From NCBI GenBank assembly GCA_035771175.1, contig CM069613.1, forward strand, positions 531,501 to 595,500: 64,000 bases of DNA, in the 5' to 3' direction. How positions within the stretch are numbered: the first letter of the stretch is position 1; each line of letters starts with the position of its first letter. This DNA is from Paratinospora sagittata (Eukaryota > Streptophyta > Magnoliopsida > Ranunculales > Menispermaceae). The position numbers and the translations under genes are program-made. Below the pieces are notes generated by a model that saw nothing but the letters and a program-made list of their open reading frames with translations, ran no database searches and was not told the origin of the DNA. Below are positions 1 to 12,816 of the stretch, piece after piece.

Positions 1-644
1 TTAAAGGGATCTCCTACTTGAGCTACCAAGGGCATGAAAAGAAGAGATAATTAAGAAAGATACAAGTACTTGTAACACAAATGTTAACTTAACGTTTGAT
101 ATAATGAAGTGGAAAAGCGTATTGATGTAGTTGAAAATAATGCGTTTTTGAATTGACTAGGTCTTACATTAATGCCCAAGCCAACTTCTATATACCATAA
201 ATCAATACAATGTTAAACACCGAACAAGACAGTGAAGCAGTTAGAGTTTATATTCATGATCTATGAAAACATGAATTCAAGTCTTGTCATCGTTAGGTGG
301 GATGAACGCGACCTTTGCTCGGAGGAAAATTTCTTGCACTGTCCATTAAGGGGACACCATTCTCTCACCTCATTGGGGTTTCTTCTAGTGATTAGTCGAT
401 ACGTATAAGTTGGCCTGAATACCTCATGTTACCAAAAAGAAAAAAATCAATCCAACACTAAGAACAATTCAAAAATAAATCATTCACCTAAGGCCTAAGG
501 GATTAAGAGAAAATTTATATGGTGAATTATAATCTCTTAGCCTTCCTTTCTACATATACTTGAGCGTTTATGGCGAAATATAGGAGGAAATAAACCCACT
601 ATACAAGTGAGCTAACTTTTGAGAGCTACCGTTAATTTTCTTGA

Positions 645-690
<46 letters not shown>

Positions 691-2080
691 ATTTGATCCT
701 ATTTGTTATAGTACATATCATGACAAAAAGCCAAGAGGATTTGGTGTGGCAATCAATTTAAGAGGTAAGATACTAGGTTTCATTCTTTCAATGATTCCTT
801 TTGTGAGTTGGTATTACGTGCCATCTCATAGATTTGATGTATGAACATGCATGAAGATTATGTTAGTTTGACCTATTAACTATTTCCATTTATTTATGTT
901 TCTAAATTCCAAAGAAGAGAAAAAAAAAATTGCAAATACTTAACATACAAATCTCATATGATCAGAAATATGTATTCAATTTCTATATATTTCATTTAAC
1001 TCAATGTTGAAATGAGTTCTAAAATAATTCAATTTAATTTATAGTCATTTTCCTTCTTTCATTGTTAAGCACTGTCATATGCATTGATCATAATTTGTTG
1101 TACCTATACATAAACCTCAGTACAATATCATTATTATAGTTCATTGTATTATAAATATTCAAAGTGTAACATAATGACATGATGACCCAATGCAAAAATC
1201 CCTTATATAAAATAAATAGCAATAACTTTTAAAAAAAATACTGTTTACAATATTGGACTTTATTCCTCACAATAATAATCAAACAGTTTGAAATATTCAA
1301 TAGGAGTGAGAGTTCATTGCCAATAGTATAATCTTGAGCACCTCAATATATATACTTATCATCTTGAGCTATCAACTACTTAATTTGTATTTAATTATAT
1401 TATTTCCTACTCAACAAACTTTAAATCGTTTGTAATCCATGCCCTCTCGTCTTTGATATAGTACTATGCGTTCACTTATTGAATGAATATGTAATTTGCT
1501 TTATGTAATATGTCACCTTCCTCAAAATGGTTCCCCGATTTATATTCTTGAACACTATCATTTGAGCTGGGAAACTCTTAGCTAATACTATTAGTTGCCC
1601 TCTTGTATATAGACAAGAGAGCCTTTCAAAATTTATTTAAGTATAATGTTTTGGGATACCTGTATATATATTTATAATTTATAACTATTATAAAAGAATC
1701 AGTTTGCTACACTGTAGCTTTTTTCACTGGCTCAATTCTTATGATTATTTTACCCCTCCACTTGCTGGCTACGACAAACTTTACCACTCTACTAACAAAG
1801 ACACTTATCTTCTCTCTATCCTCCCCAACTCTATTCTCCTCTTTCTTTGGTCTTTATCTACTGTGCATAACTTATCCTTTTCCAAAATTAAACAAAATAT
1901 TTGTTTTCCGCATTTATTGAAATTATTGTTCATGTTTTCAGTAATTATTAAAATTTATGCTACAACTTTTCTAACTTATCTTTTAAATCATGAATTGACT
2001 TCGACCCTAAAAATTTTGCAAACATCTTGTCTTACTCCAACAACTATTATTTATCTTTCTCTTACCTAATTCACCTTATA
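1..2080. other. AT-rich intergenic DNA, no gene seen
   Basis: No coding region is recognisable on either strand. The open frames are short, AT-driven and lack family motifs. A (TA)n microsatellite fills about 649-688. The stretch ends at the left edge of LTR A. Confidence 0.6.
649..688. repeat. (TA)n microsatellite
   Basis: An uninterrupted TA dinucleotide run of about 20 units. Similar runs recur at about 9582-9608, 11021-11045, 18859-18906, 19367-19409 and 61995-62020. Confidence 0.9.
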
Positions 2081-4879
2081 TGTAACATATCGTAGTTTTA
2101 ATTATACACTTACGTTGATTGATACGTATACTTACTCGTATACATATGTGTATACGTATATATAAGTTGAATGTATGTGTGTATAAGTGTACATAAATTA
2201 AGTGAATTATATTATTAAATGTAATAATATCACTAGATTATAAAATATTATATAAATAAACTTGATAATGAAGTAATTTAATGAATGAGGAGTTGTTAAA
2301 GTAATTGAGTAGTTGAATAGTTTAGTTAAATGAATTAAATTAAGATGGGGACGTTGCTTTATTAAAATGTAAGAGGAGCATGGAATCAAAAAAAAAAAAA
2401 AACAAATATCTCTCATTTCTAATCTCTCTCCACGTTTTGAAGGAAAAAAGCAAAAAAAAAAAGAGAGAGAAGAAAGAAGAAGGAAGAAGAAGGAAAAGGA
2501 AAAAGAGGTGGGAACGCCGAATTTGCTCCAAATTAGGACCCGCGGTAAATGATCTTCACTTTAGTTATTCGTGAAATTAATATTTAAGCTAAATGTAATG
2601 ATTCTTTCGAAGTAATTTTTGCTTTGGGAGCCATTTTATGGTATTTTCAAAATTTGGAGTTTTTATTTAACGTGAAAGAAAATTTGCCGGGAAGGTTAAA
2701 AAACACTTCCTAGACTGTAGAAGCCCCGAATATGTAGTTGAATTTTATTTATTTGTTCATTTGAAAATTTTATAGTCGTTGGAAATTAAATTTGATATTG
2801 AAGACCTTTTGAATCATATCAAAACCCGATGAAACTCCAATTTAAGGCTATAGAATGATAGCATGGAAGTTGTGAGTCCATTGATACTAATTTCATGATT
2901 TTTGGAGACTGTTTGATAATTTTAGTAAAATTATACATGTTTCTAATGAACAGTATCATAAACAGTACTGTGATTATTTCCAGTGAATAAAATGAAACTG
3001 AAATCCAGTAAAACTCCGGTTTGAGACTGTAGAAAGATATATCTATAAATTCTGGACATTTTGATGTTAAGATCATGATTTTTGGATATGATTTGATATT
3101 TTTAGTAACTAAATATATGATTTTGGTGAGTAAATTGACTTTGGATACCTCTGCGAACACGTAAAACCTCAGTGAAATACCTGTTGAAGGTAGTAGAATG
3201 ATAGCATGACTGATTTTACACGTGTCGATATAGACAGAATAATTTTAGGAATGTTTAATATTTTTAATAAAATTGATATATGTTTTCAGTAGAAAAATAA
3301 AATTGAGAACTAGTGAAAATATGATTTGAAAATCTATTTTCATTGTTCCTTCTTGTGAAAATATCTAGATTGATCGTAGAAACGGTAGAGTAACGTTTTC
3401 AACTGCTTATGAGTCATAAATTCAGTTGAAATTTAAATTCATGGAATGCGTACAATATTTTTCAGGTTGCTAAAGTAAGAATTAGTGGTGAATGAGCAAG
3501 ACTTGGATCAAATAAAATATATTTGAATGAATAATACAAGTAAGCATAGTTAAGTGAAATATATTCGAATTATACATGAATTGCAAATGTTTATTGGTGA
3601 TTTGAAGTGAGTTGAAAAGTTAAATATGTAAATAGAAACTGAGTATTTAAGCGTAAAATAGATATGAGTAAATGAAATTGAATTATAGAGTGGTTGTGAC
3701 ATGTTGAGTTAGTTGAATTTAAATTGGAACTGGACTTGAAAGCTGTGGTGATTGTATTTTAAGTTGGAAAGTCTTGTTCTGTGAGTATATTTCTTGATTT
3801 TGATTCTTGTATGACATTGTATTGATATGAAATGTTTAATTGTAGGCATGCTATGTATATAAATGCATTGTGTTTTATTGATCATTCATAAAAGATTTTG
3901 GCATTGGAATATGCGAGATGTGCTAAGGCAGATCGCATATGATATCATTTCGTTAGGAATTAGTCCTGGATGAGTGTTACGCGTAACCTCATCATCAGTA
4001 GAACTGTCCTAACAAAGATTTTAGATCTTTGAAATGATTGTGAATTGGGTATGGGGAGGCTGTGGCTACCTTGTAACGGTCATACAATAGTTAGACCCAC
4101 TCTATTACCTTGAAGGAGGAAGATTATGGATTTCGATGAAAACTCTGCATTGTTTTATTGCACAAGCATAAACTTTATATTGCTAGCATGTATGTTATCT
4201 TTGTTGAATAATGCATGTGTTTCATAAATGTTTTAAATGATTTTAAATGTCATGTTTTTTTAAATGCATATGATTGTCATATCAAGATATATATTCACTG
4301 AGTTTATTGTGTGCTCACTTCATTCCCTCCAATATTTCAGCTACAAAATCGAAAGAAAAAGAGAAAGCTAGAAAGTGATTGACACTTGATCCAGATCCCT
4401 ATGTTTATGTATATATGCTTGGAGGAATGACTTATACACATTTTATTTTGCTATGCATAACTATCACCTCACTATGTATATAATATCACATAGATTGGAT
4501 GAATTGTATGGTAATGGATTATAGTTGAATATGTTGGTTTGTGAAATACTTGGTGATGATGTATATAATTGTGTGATTAAATGGTGGATAGGATGGTTGG
4601 AATGGTTAGATGCATACATGAGATAAATGAATGAATGAGATGAATATTGTGGATAATCACATATATATATATATATATGTATTGGATTTGATTTGTGGCA
4701 TATTAGAAAAAATGTGAGATGTCCAAATTTATAGGGACATGTTGTCAAAATTTTCTAAAAAATTTGTGAAATTCTGTTGAGGTTGCCAGTATATAATAGT
4801 GTACTATATACAAGATATGTACAATATATAGTATATTATGTCGGTTATGACGTCAGCCTACGTCAGGGGCGTCTTGACA
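2081..4879 (+). mobile_element. Solo LTR A (gypsy-like family), 2.8 kb
   Basis: The segment begins TGTAACA and ends GGGGCGTCTTGACA, the TG...CA ends of an LTR. The flanks are TTATA on the left and TTATG on the right, consistent with an aged 5-bp target duplication. It matches LTR B (20655-22955, opposite strand) and LTR C (61048-62249) at several places: the GA-rich tract near 2440-2520, the segment with paired CCTCATC motifs at about 3960-4110, and the 3' end with TGACGTCA at 4848-4855. No primer binding site or internal domain follows, so it is a solo LTR. It is longer than LTR B mainly because it has about three degenerate copies of a ~160-bp repeat. The superfamily is inferred from LTR length and from the PBS next to LTR C. 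Confidence 0.8.
2819..3310 (+). repeat. Three degenerate ~160-bp tandem repeats inside LTR A
   Basis: Units start near 2819, 2984 and 3161. Each carries a version of 'aaactcc..tttgaggct(g)tag(a)aatgatag' followed by 'catgatttttgga..tgtttgata.ttttagtaa'. LTR B shows about one full unit at this place (21900-22005), so copy number differs between LTR copies. Confidence 0.6.
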
Positions 4880-5150
4880 TTATGAAAATAATTATATTCT
4901 TTTTTAAATAATATCCCATCAATTAATTTATCATTGATATTTAACTTTTATCTTATTGCAATAAACTGTTTTTATAATTACAAATATAACAAACAATTAT
5001 ATATATATATATATGTCATAAACTTTAACTTCATTCTTTTTTTCTTGGAAACTACTACCTTCTAACATGTAGAACTTTGTCTCCCCCTTCTTCTACAATC
5101 TTTTTTTTCCCTACTATCTCAAAGTTAACTATATAATAAACAATATAAAC
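4880..5150. other. AT-rich spacer
   Basis: Low-complexity AT-rich DNA with a short TA run near 5000. No gene seen. Confidence 0.6.
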
Positions 5151-5179
5151 TTATCAAAGAGATCAATCACGAAACAAGA

Positions 5180-7600
5180 TAATGGACTTCCAAAGTTCTT
5201 GTTGTAGAAAAGCTAATACCAAGAATATCTCCTCATAGTCCAACCACATATCAAAAAATTATGTTGTTGATCCACAAGTAAGCATTCACACTGTTGTCTT
5301 TTATTTCTTTTATTAATACTAATTATTTCCCAATTCTTACATCCTCTACATTTCTTTTTCTTTAAAAGTGAAATAGGTTTATGGTAATTTATTAAACATT
5401 TTATTGCTTCTCTCTTACTCTTACCAACCTCTCATGCTAAAATAACTTACATAATTACACAATTTCACTATAAAAGTCCCTACAAATTTCTAATTGCTAT
5501 TACTTATTTCATTTACTTATTATTTCCATTTCCCTATTTAAACAACTTATTTAAATAAAATTGTTCAAAAAACAAACATAACAACCTAATTTGCATAACA
5601 AAATTCTCAAGGTTAAATTTATTTGTTGAACATAGTAACTTAAAATAAACTCAGAGTTTGTTGTAGACTTATGTTCAACTTTTTACTCTCATTCACTTTT
5701 ACTCCCATACTAGCTTTACTATAGTTAACTAATTAACTAAACTATATGTACTACCTATCTATATGTACTTTGCTTATCTTCAAGTTCTTGTTAATATCTT
5801 AATTAATCACTTTCTATTTATTCTTTTACTAACTTATATTGTACAACCATATTTAATCACTTTTATCATGGTGAAATTTCAACACTTCTATTTGTACATC
5901 TCTATATGCTTTGTTCTTATTCACCTTTATCCACACATCAACTTAAGCATAATTGACTAACTAAACTTTTAGTTATATATCTTTATGTACTTTGTTTATC
6001 TTAAGCTTCTTATTAATTTATATAATCTTTACTGAACATAAACACAATAATACACTAATTTATATATATTCTTTCGTTAACAAAAAATAATTCTTTGTTA
6101 TAGGGAACCACAATTCTAGCGACAATATTTAGTTGGGATATTCAACTTTTTGAACATACGTTACACCATCACAAAACATATTCAATCTTAAATGCTTTAA
6201 TAAGAACAATAAAACCAGAATATCACCCTGTACCTAACAAGTATCAATGGATCGTCAATTAAAGAACATTGATTGAAGAGATCGAAGAAAAGCAAACATC
6301 GCAATTTATGCATGCATATGATTTTGTTCCACTCACAAATTAAATTGCAACAATATATAGATAGTGGTACAAGTGTTGGTATGTACTATAACTACTTCTA
6401 ACCTACTTATATCTATTTGTACATTTATTTAAATTAGATGATTGCACAAATGGTAACACCACTACAGTTCAATGACATTACAAACTAGTCAATTTACATT
6501 TTTCATATCTTATTTTTTTTAGATGTTATGATAACCAAGCTAAATTGAATGACATTAGCAACAACAAATCGTATCTCATTGCTCCTTCTTACTTAACACT
6601 TTCATCATTCGGGAGCATTATCAAAGTTAATGCTATTGATAGTTTGCTTGGTTAGGTTAGTTTGCAAATTAATTAACTATTGTCATTTCTTATGTATTGC
6701 ATTAAATTATTACTACCAACTATTTTGTACAACGTTCTACATTTTGGATCAAAGTTACAGTATCGATCACAAACTACGATCAAAAGTTTTGGTACATGTC
6801 ATGCAACAAATATAACAAATTCACAAGTGCCAAATACTAGGATATATTTTCATGTGTACATTGCAAAACTCAAAAGGCCAAAGTTGTGCCAAGGTCACTT
6901 TTACTTTGCCTCTCTATCCATGTTTCTATTCCATTACTTATTTAATTTCTATCTCATAACTAAGTTTAAGAAACCCTTCCATATAAAGGTGTCGAATGAG
7001 AGTTGAGTTGCGTGATGAATCTGGATGTATAACTACAACACTATTTGAAAAATATGGAAAATCATTGATATCATATATTGCACAAGATCTTATGTAACTC
7101 ACCTCAAAGTTACCATTTAGTTTACTTGTATGTCTTTACCATTTAGATAATTGTTGTTATATATCTTTAATATAAATCATTCATTCATGAAAAAAACTTT
7201 CTCATGAAAACATGTTATCCCGATTGGAGTTGCCAACATGGACCCAATAACAACTACTTTCAGTGAAAAGCTCTTCACTCTTTATATCAAACTCGTCAGT
7301 CAAGAAAAAAAATATGGATAATGCTGAACGTTTTTTAATAATATCCATGTTTGATCCAACTAAAGATTATGCTGCATCAAATTATTCAATAAAGTTGGCA
7401 CAAGAAGCATCAAAAGAAGAGCAGAAAAAAGACAACATATCCACAGCATTTGCAACGTGTTCTCAGCAATAGGGGGAAACTTTAGATTATGCCAATCAAC
7501 ATTGTGATGTTTGCAAGACTCCAATCAATCCATCAATGAAAGTATTGATGAACCTAAATGCAGCTCAATGTCTCATCCTTTGTCCAATGACTGATCAAAC
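5180..7600 (+). pseudogene. Decayed RPA1-like (OB-fold) gene, possibly Helitron-borne
   Basis: Scattered plus-strand segments read like exons of plant replication protein A 70 kDa-like proteins. About 5186-5278 resembles the start of an OB fold (KVLVVEK ... SPTTYQ). About 6130-6340 resembles a DNA-binding OB domain, with a segment ending IKPEYHPVPNKYQW and then TLIEEIEE. About 6838-6895 gives a C-x2-C ribbon (CVHCK). About 6988-7078 reads RVELRDESGCITTTLFEKYG, the C-terminal RPA fold pattern. In-frame stops (one right after QWIVN) and frame changes separate the pieces, and no continuous reading frame remains. RPA1 coats single-stranded DNA. Extra RPA-like copies in plants are often carried by Helitrons, but I see no rolling-circle helicase here. 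The family call rests on remembered motif patterns and is moderate. Confidence 0.45.
5723..6020 (+). repeat. Duplicated ~75-bp segment in the RPA-like relic
   Basis: The sequence at 5723-5797 (ctaactaaactatatgtac then ctttgcttatcttcaag) recurs with changes at 5947-6020 (ctaactaaacttttagtta then ctttgtttatcttaag). The offset is about 224 bp and the AT-rich spacer carries no motif. Confidence 0.45.
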
Positions 7601-7879
7601 TTACAATTGACAACTTTTTTTTTTTTGGCTGAAAAAAATTAGACCTTATTTTTGAGTTTTGAAAAAAATATGTAAATATGACTTTACCACTAAGTTTCAG
7701 GAATGCCTTTTGTTGTTTCTACTTCTACGTCATCGTAGGCATAATCTAAGTTGTATTAACATCAATACATCTTAAACCTATGTTTAATCTATACTTATGT
7801 TTAGTCATAATACTTTTCTTCTTCTATATATATTACTCAGTTAAGTTTATACTACTACTCTTTTGTTGATCACTTCTTT

Positions 7880-9515
7880 TGTTGAACACCCAAGAGGGGG
7901 GTGAATTGGGTGTTGCATAAAGTAAAGTGTGAAAATTTAAAACATTGTATACAAGATTTTTATGAGGTCGGAAAACCTTTTCGTACTCTATGCCTACGAA
8001 AACATTTCTATGATTCTACTATACTGTGATTCACTTCAAGGGTGTGAATCAAACCGTTACAATGTCTTTTCAAAGGTTCAAGACAAACCTATTCTTTTTT
8101 GGGCTAAGGATGAACTTACAACTTTCTTTTGCGAGATATGGAAGAACCAAAAATCTTTTTCACAGGTTCAGAATGCATTACTTGTTCTTTTTTCGAGGGC
8201 AAAGGAAAAGCCAGATTCCTTTTTTCGGGACAAAGAATGGTTCCACTTGACCATTTTTAAGATAAAGGGTGAAACTAAACCTTGATTTCTGCCTTGGAAT
8301 CATAAGTGATATTGAATAACTTTACTTGGTGTATTTAAACTAGAAATAAACCAAAAAGATTAGGTATAATGATTAAAATGTTTGTTGTAAGTAAATTGAA
8401 CAAATACAAATAGCTCAACAATACAAAATGCCCAAATACAATATATGGAATTTAAGCTCAATGAAGAGGGACCATACAATGATATTATACTTTTCTTGTA
8501 ACCATATTTGCTTAAGAGAATGATTTTGAAGAAGCTTTAGATGATACACAAAGTGGAAGCTTGACATTTAGAATTTGGTTCAAAATAATTGGTTTTGAAA
8601 ATGTGAGAAATGGTTTGATTTTGGAAATCACTTAATGGACTCACAATTGTGTCTCTCTTGAATTTGAAATGACCTAAATGCATGTATATATAGTTTGGAA
8701 GTAAGCACTAGCTGTTAGACACAAGAATATAGCCGTTGGGAGCTCAAAAATCTAAAATATGACTGTTGGAATCACGCCCAGACAGTCACCTACGTGCTGC
8801 TCTATAAACCCGCAAGCTCAGAACTTAGAATCCAGTCAGGAGCGCGCTGCCCAACTGGGGGAGTGAGCTGCTCTAGTGGGCAACTTATAGGACTTGGACA
8901 AAAACATGAAAAACTTGGATTTTTAAATTTTAAACTTTATATGAACACTTTTGGACAATCAAATATGATTAAAATATATAAAGTTTGATAAATACAAACC
9001 TTAGAAAACACTTCAAACAACAAATCAAAGTCTAGGTTAAGAAACAAGTTAAAATAAAAAAACTTAAACCAAAGTTTTTGAAAAACTTTGTAAAAATGTG
9101 ATTTTGATGAAAATTGACGCAAATATAATTCAAAAAAGCTTGAAATACTTTAATAACATAAACCAAACTTGTTTAAACACTTGAAAATTATTTTTTCAAG
9201 AAAACTTAATGCATAAATAATTTTTTAAAGAAATATTGAGCAATATGAGAATAAGTAGGGCTACATTTTAATTCTAGATGCACAGACTTCTCAACTACTT
9301 GTTTCTTCTTTCTTTCAAGTTGTCCACGCTCTAAGTGTGAATGATCCTTTGCTTTGATCTTTTGTTTAAGAGACTTAAAATACTTTGATCTTGTATTGAC
9401 TTTTTTCACTTTAAGTGCTAAAATATACTAGATAAAAATATTAGCACAATTTGTTATATTGTTCCTTAGTATTAAAATAATTAGGAGAATTCTAAGAAAA
9501 TCACTTAGGTCAACA
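7880..9515 (+). mobile_element. Candidate solo LTR (copia SIRE-like ends)
   Basis: The left edge reads TGTTGAACACC followed by a GAGGGGGGTGAATTGG block. The right edge reads TAGGTCAACA, giving TGTTGA/TCAACA inverted ends. The flanking pentamers are TCTTT and TTTTT, only weak support for a target duplication. The middle contains a GC-richer patch (8786-8890) with a CTATAAA box, as an LTR promoter might. No coding domain is visible. The overlapping short frames at 7962-8285 match no family I know. The copia assignment is inference from the termini. Confidence 0.4.
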
Positions 9516-11002
9516 TTTTTTACCTAATTAGCTTTTTAACAAAGAACACTATGAATGAACACTACTTCGCACGTAGCAAAACTAGTATATATATATATAT
9601 ATATATATCCACATTCCACAATGAAAAAAGGGAATTTTTTATATATATATGCTTTCAACTCCTCAAAGGTAACTAAGGTAACTATACATTGAGATTCAAA
9701 CAGGATTTATTTGGACGTGAGAATGTAAACTCTCTCAAATTTTTCAACTACTATATCAACCGAGGAAGTAAAAAATAACATATTAATACATGAATTTAAA
9801 ATTTTATAGATCTTTTTTTTTTAATGGAAGCAGTTTATTTTTTTAATTGATATTTCTCTCTAAAAATCAAGAATTAATAATAATAATTAAGCTACAGACA
9901 CAAATTTCCAAATTGTATCAGCTAGTTATTTAATGGCATCTAATTCTTCAAATGAAATTTATGAATCACCATTGAAAAAATACGTCCTTAAAAAATCCTC
10001 TTGATCTACCCAATCTAAGAAGTAAGAACCATGTGATGTTTTAAACAAATACAAGGTGCTTCCATCAATAACAAAACTTGGGCCAATCGCCATTCATTTG
10101 CATGACTTGTTAACTTTACTAAGTTTTTAAATCCTTATTAGTATTAAACTTTTTTTTTTTTTTGGACATTTATTGATGTTCAACAAGCTTTTGTAGATTG
10201 TGCTTATTAAAATATATTGTAATTTGCTATATAATATATATGAAAATGGGCCGGCCATTTTAATGCTGACCAAAACCCGAAATGTGCTAAACAATATTGA
10301 CATAATATCTCACACATGTGTTTCATGTGTGATATATCTTAAGAACTGTACTCTCTCAATTAAATTAAGTTAAATAATTTACTCCATTAATTTTAATTCA
10401 AAAGTATGTGCCTGTAAAAGTGGAATCATAAGGAGAAATATAGCTCCATTAGAATTGTCATCTAAATGAAAATTTTAAATTATTCAAGTTTTATAAAAAA
10501 ATGTCAACGAAGCGGTTGGCACGGTGGTTATTACATGATTGTAGAAGATGGAAGTTGTGAGTTAGAGTCTTGACACGCGGGAAGATTAACAAATTACGTA
10601 AGGACGTGACACCCAAGCAATAAACAGCTTACCGCATGACATTATCAAAGCATTTGTGGCCGCAATCGTGTGGTAGAAGTGACAATTTGGTTCGAGACTC
10701 ATGGGCTTGATCCGACTCGTTATAAATGATCTGGTTCAAATTCGGATCCGACTATTACATAGGTCGACCCAGCTCGGTCCTAAAACTTATTGGACGGATT
10801 TGGGATGACATAGTTAGGCTGAACCCAACCCACTAACCAGGTCCAAAGGCCCGAATATTAGGCCCGATAATACATACATACATTATACATACATATGTAC
10901 ACACATGTATATATATATATATAATATATTTTGTATATATTTTAGATTTATTGTAAAATATATGTATGTGTAAATTATAATATACTTTTAATACAAAGTC
11001 GT

Positions 11003-11045
<43 letters not shown>

Positions 11046-12450
11046 ATTACGAGTATAAAATGAAAAAATAAAACATAATTAAAATTGTGTTATATAATTA
11101 AAGTATATATAGTATATATAAATATAATAAGTACCACTTACATAATACATTATTTCCAAAATATAATATATATGTGTGTGTGTGCATGTATATATAATGA
11201 TAAAAAAAATAATCAAGTGTATTATTATGATTAAAAGTGTATACTATATATTTAATTAAGTTAATAGTGTTATTTAATTAAGGGTTTATATTTGAATTAT
11301 ATATACATTATTAAGAGTATGTTTAATTATGGTAAAAACAAAACATAATTAAGATTCACGAGTATTATATAAATAGAAAATATATTATATATACATATAC
11401 AGACGCACAAACTTATTTGTATGTGTATATATAATTAAGAGTTTATAAAATGAAAAAATATATATAATTAACAGTATTTAAAATGTGTATAATAAAGAAA
11501 ATACAATAGTGAAGAGTGTTATATACTTATATATAATTAAGTGTTTATATTTGTATTGTATATACATAATTAAATATATAATACCAAAAAAGAGTACATA
11601 TAATTAATTAAAAATACATGTATGCATTTTAAGGGTGGTAACTATACTCTCTAAAATTTTCTTTACCAAATATACTTTATTAAGTATACTCTCTAAAAGT
11701 ATATAGTAGGGCTAAATATAAATATATAATGAATTTAACTAAATTATAATAAGGGTTTAGATAAAATTATGAAAGAAAAAAAATATTATCTAACTATATA
11801 CATAAACTCATTCATTTCGATTAAATTAACACATATTTAGGATAAATTAAATAAAAAAAATAATTCACATGCCTAATCTATTTTTTAATAAAAATTTATA
11901 AAATTTACTTATTATATTGTTTTAGTTTCTATTTAAATTTTAAATTCTATCAATTAAATTAGCATTTATTACAGTAACCCGAATTGTCACCCCTACCTGT
12001 TGGTGTGAGGATTAATGAGTTCCTAAAGAGCTCGATAGCCTATGGGGAGGGATAATGGGCCTAATGGCATTTTTTCCCATAAAAAAATTTATAAAAAAAA
12101 TAAATAAATATTATAAAAAAACTCACAAAGGGCTATATAATTTCATAATCTTATAAAAAAAAAAAAATTCAAATTAGCATTTACCACAGTGAAAAGTGGA
12201 AACTTGGGAGAGTTTCAAAAGGGACGAAAATATTGAAAATAATTTATTAAGAGGGGCCGGTCAAAAGTTTACCTAATTAACAGGGGAGCTAAGGCAAAAC
12301 GAAATGTAGCTTGAGATCCATTCCAGTGTTTCTCAGACACTAATACCACCGTACAACACATTACATCACATCATCAAATCAACCCTTCATTCTGGACCAG
12401 TTTCCCAAAACAAAATCCAACAGCACCATCATCAGTTAGTAACATAACCA
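9516..12450. other. AT- and microsatellite-rich intergenic DNA
   Basis: No gene seen. It holds TA runs (9582-9608, 10906-10923), an adjoining (AC)n/(AT)n compound microsatellite at 11003-11045, and many TATATA/ATAATTAAG blocks between 10.9 and 11.6 kb. The only GC-richer stretch is about 10500-10870. Confidence 0.6.
10505..10870 (+). repeat. Possible tRNA-derived SINE head plus low-AT repeat
   Basis: TTGGCACGGTGG near 10515 resembles a pol III box A, and GTTAGAGTC about 50 bp later resembles a degenerate box B. The following 10690-10860 segment (GGTTCGAGACTC, GGTCGACCCAGCTCGG, GGCCCGATAATAC) is less AT-rich than its neighbours and looks repeat-derived. No tail or target duplication was identified. 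Confidence 0.3.
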
Positions 12451-12463
12451 AAATAGCTACCGA

Positions 12464-12643
12464 TGTATTATATAACTGTTTTCTCGTCATCGCTGCTCTT
12501 GCTACCGTTCCTCTGTTAGAACGAAGACGAAGACCAAGACGAAAGACGAAGACGAAGGCGACGAAGAAGAAGAAGGAGAAAAAGAAAGCATGGTGATTGA
12601 AGAAGATTGAGAGTAATCTAATCGTCTCAATCTTGTTTCAAAG
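12464..12643 (+). promoter_or_regulatory. Probable promoter and 5' leader exon of the MUSTANG-like gene
   Basis: TATATAA lies near 12468, followed by a CT-rich then GA-rich leader. A purine block of GAAGAC/GACGAAG repeats spans about 12520-12575. A 6-codon uORF starts ATGGTGATTG and stops with TGA (12590-12610). The leader ends at a donor (AAAG|GTGAAA) at 12643/12644. The transcription start is inferred. Confidence 0.45.
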
Positions 12644-12816
12644 GTGAAATTTTGACTCTTTTTTTGGGTTTCCCCAATTCATTTAAGGAATGCCGAGGGT
12701 TTAATTTCGAATTTTCAGTGCTTGTGTTGATTTTGCAATTGAGAGTTTTTTATTAAGTTTAGGATCTCCATGAGGATTTTTAGCTATCTAATTGATCTGG
12801 GTCTGTACTAATTCGC

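Noticed and set aside
1704..2069. 121-codon plus-strand open frame left of LTR A
   Set aside because: No domain, strongly AT-driven composition and no promoter or splice context. Most likely chance.
2340..2574. Lys/Glu-rich frames on both strands
   Set aside because: They are translations of the GA-rich tract that belongs to LTR A, with the same tract in LTR B.
7962..8285. Overlapping 107- and 74-codon frames
   Set aside because: No family motif and two frames compete. They lie inside the candidate LTR 7880-9515.
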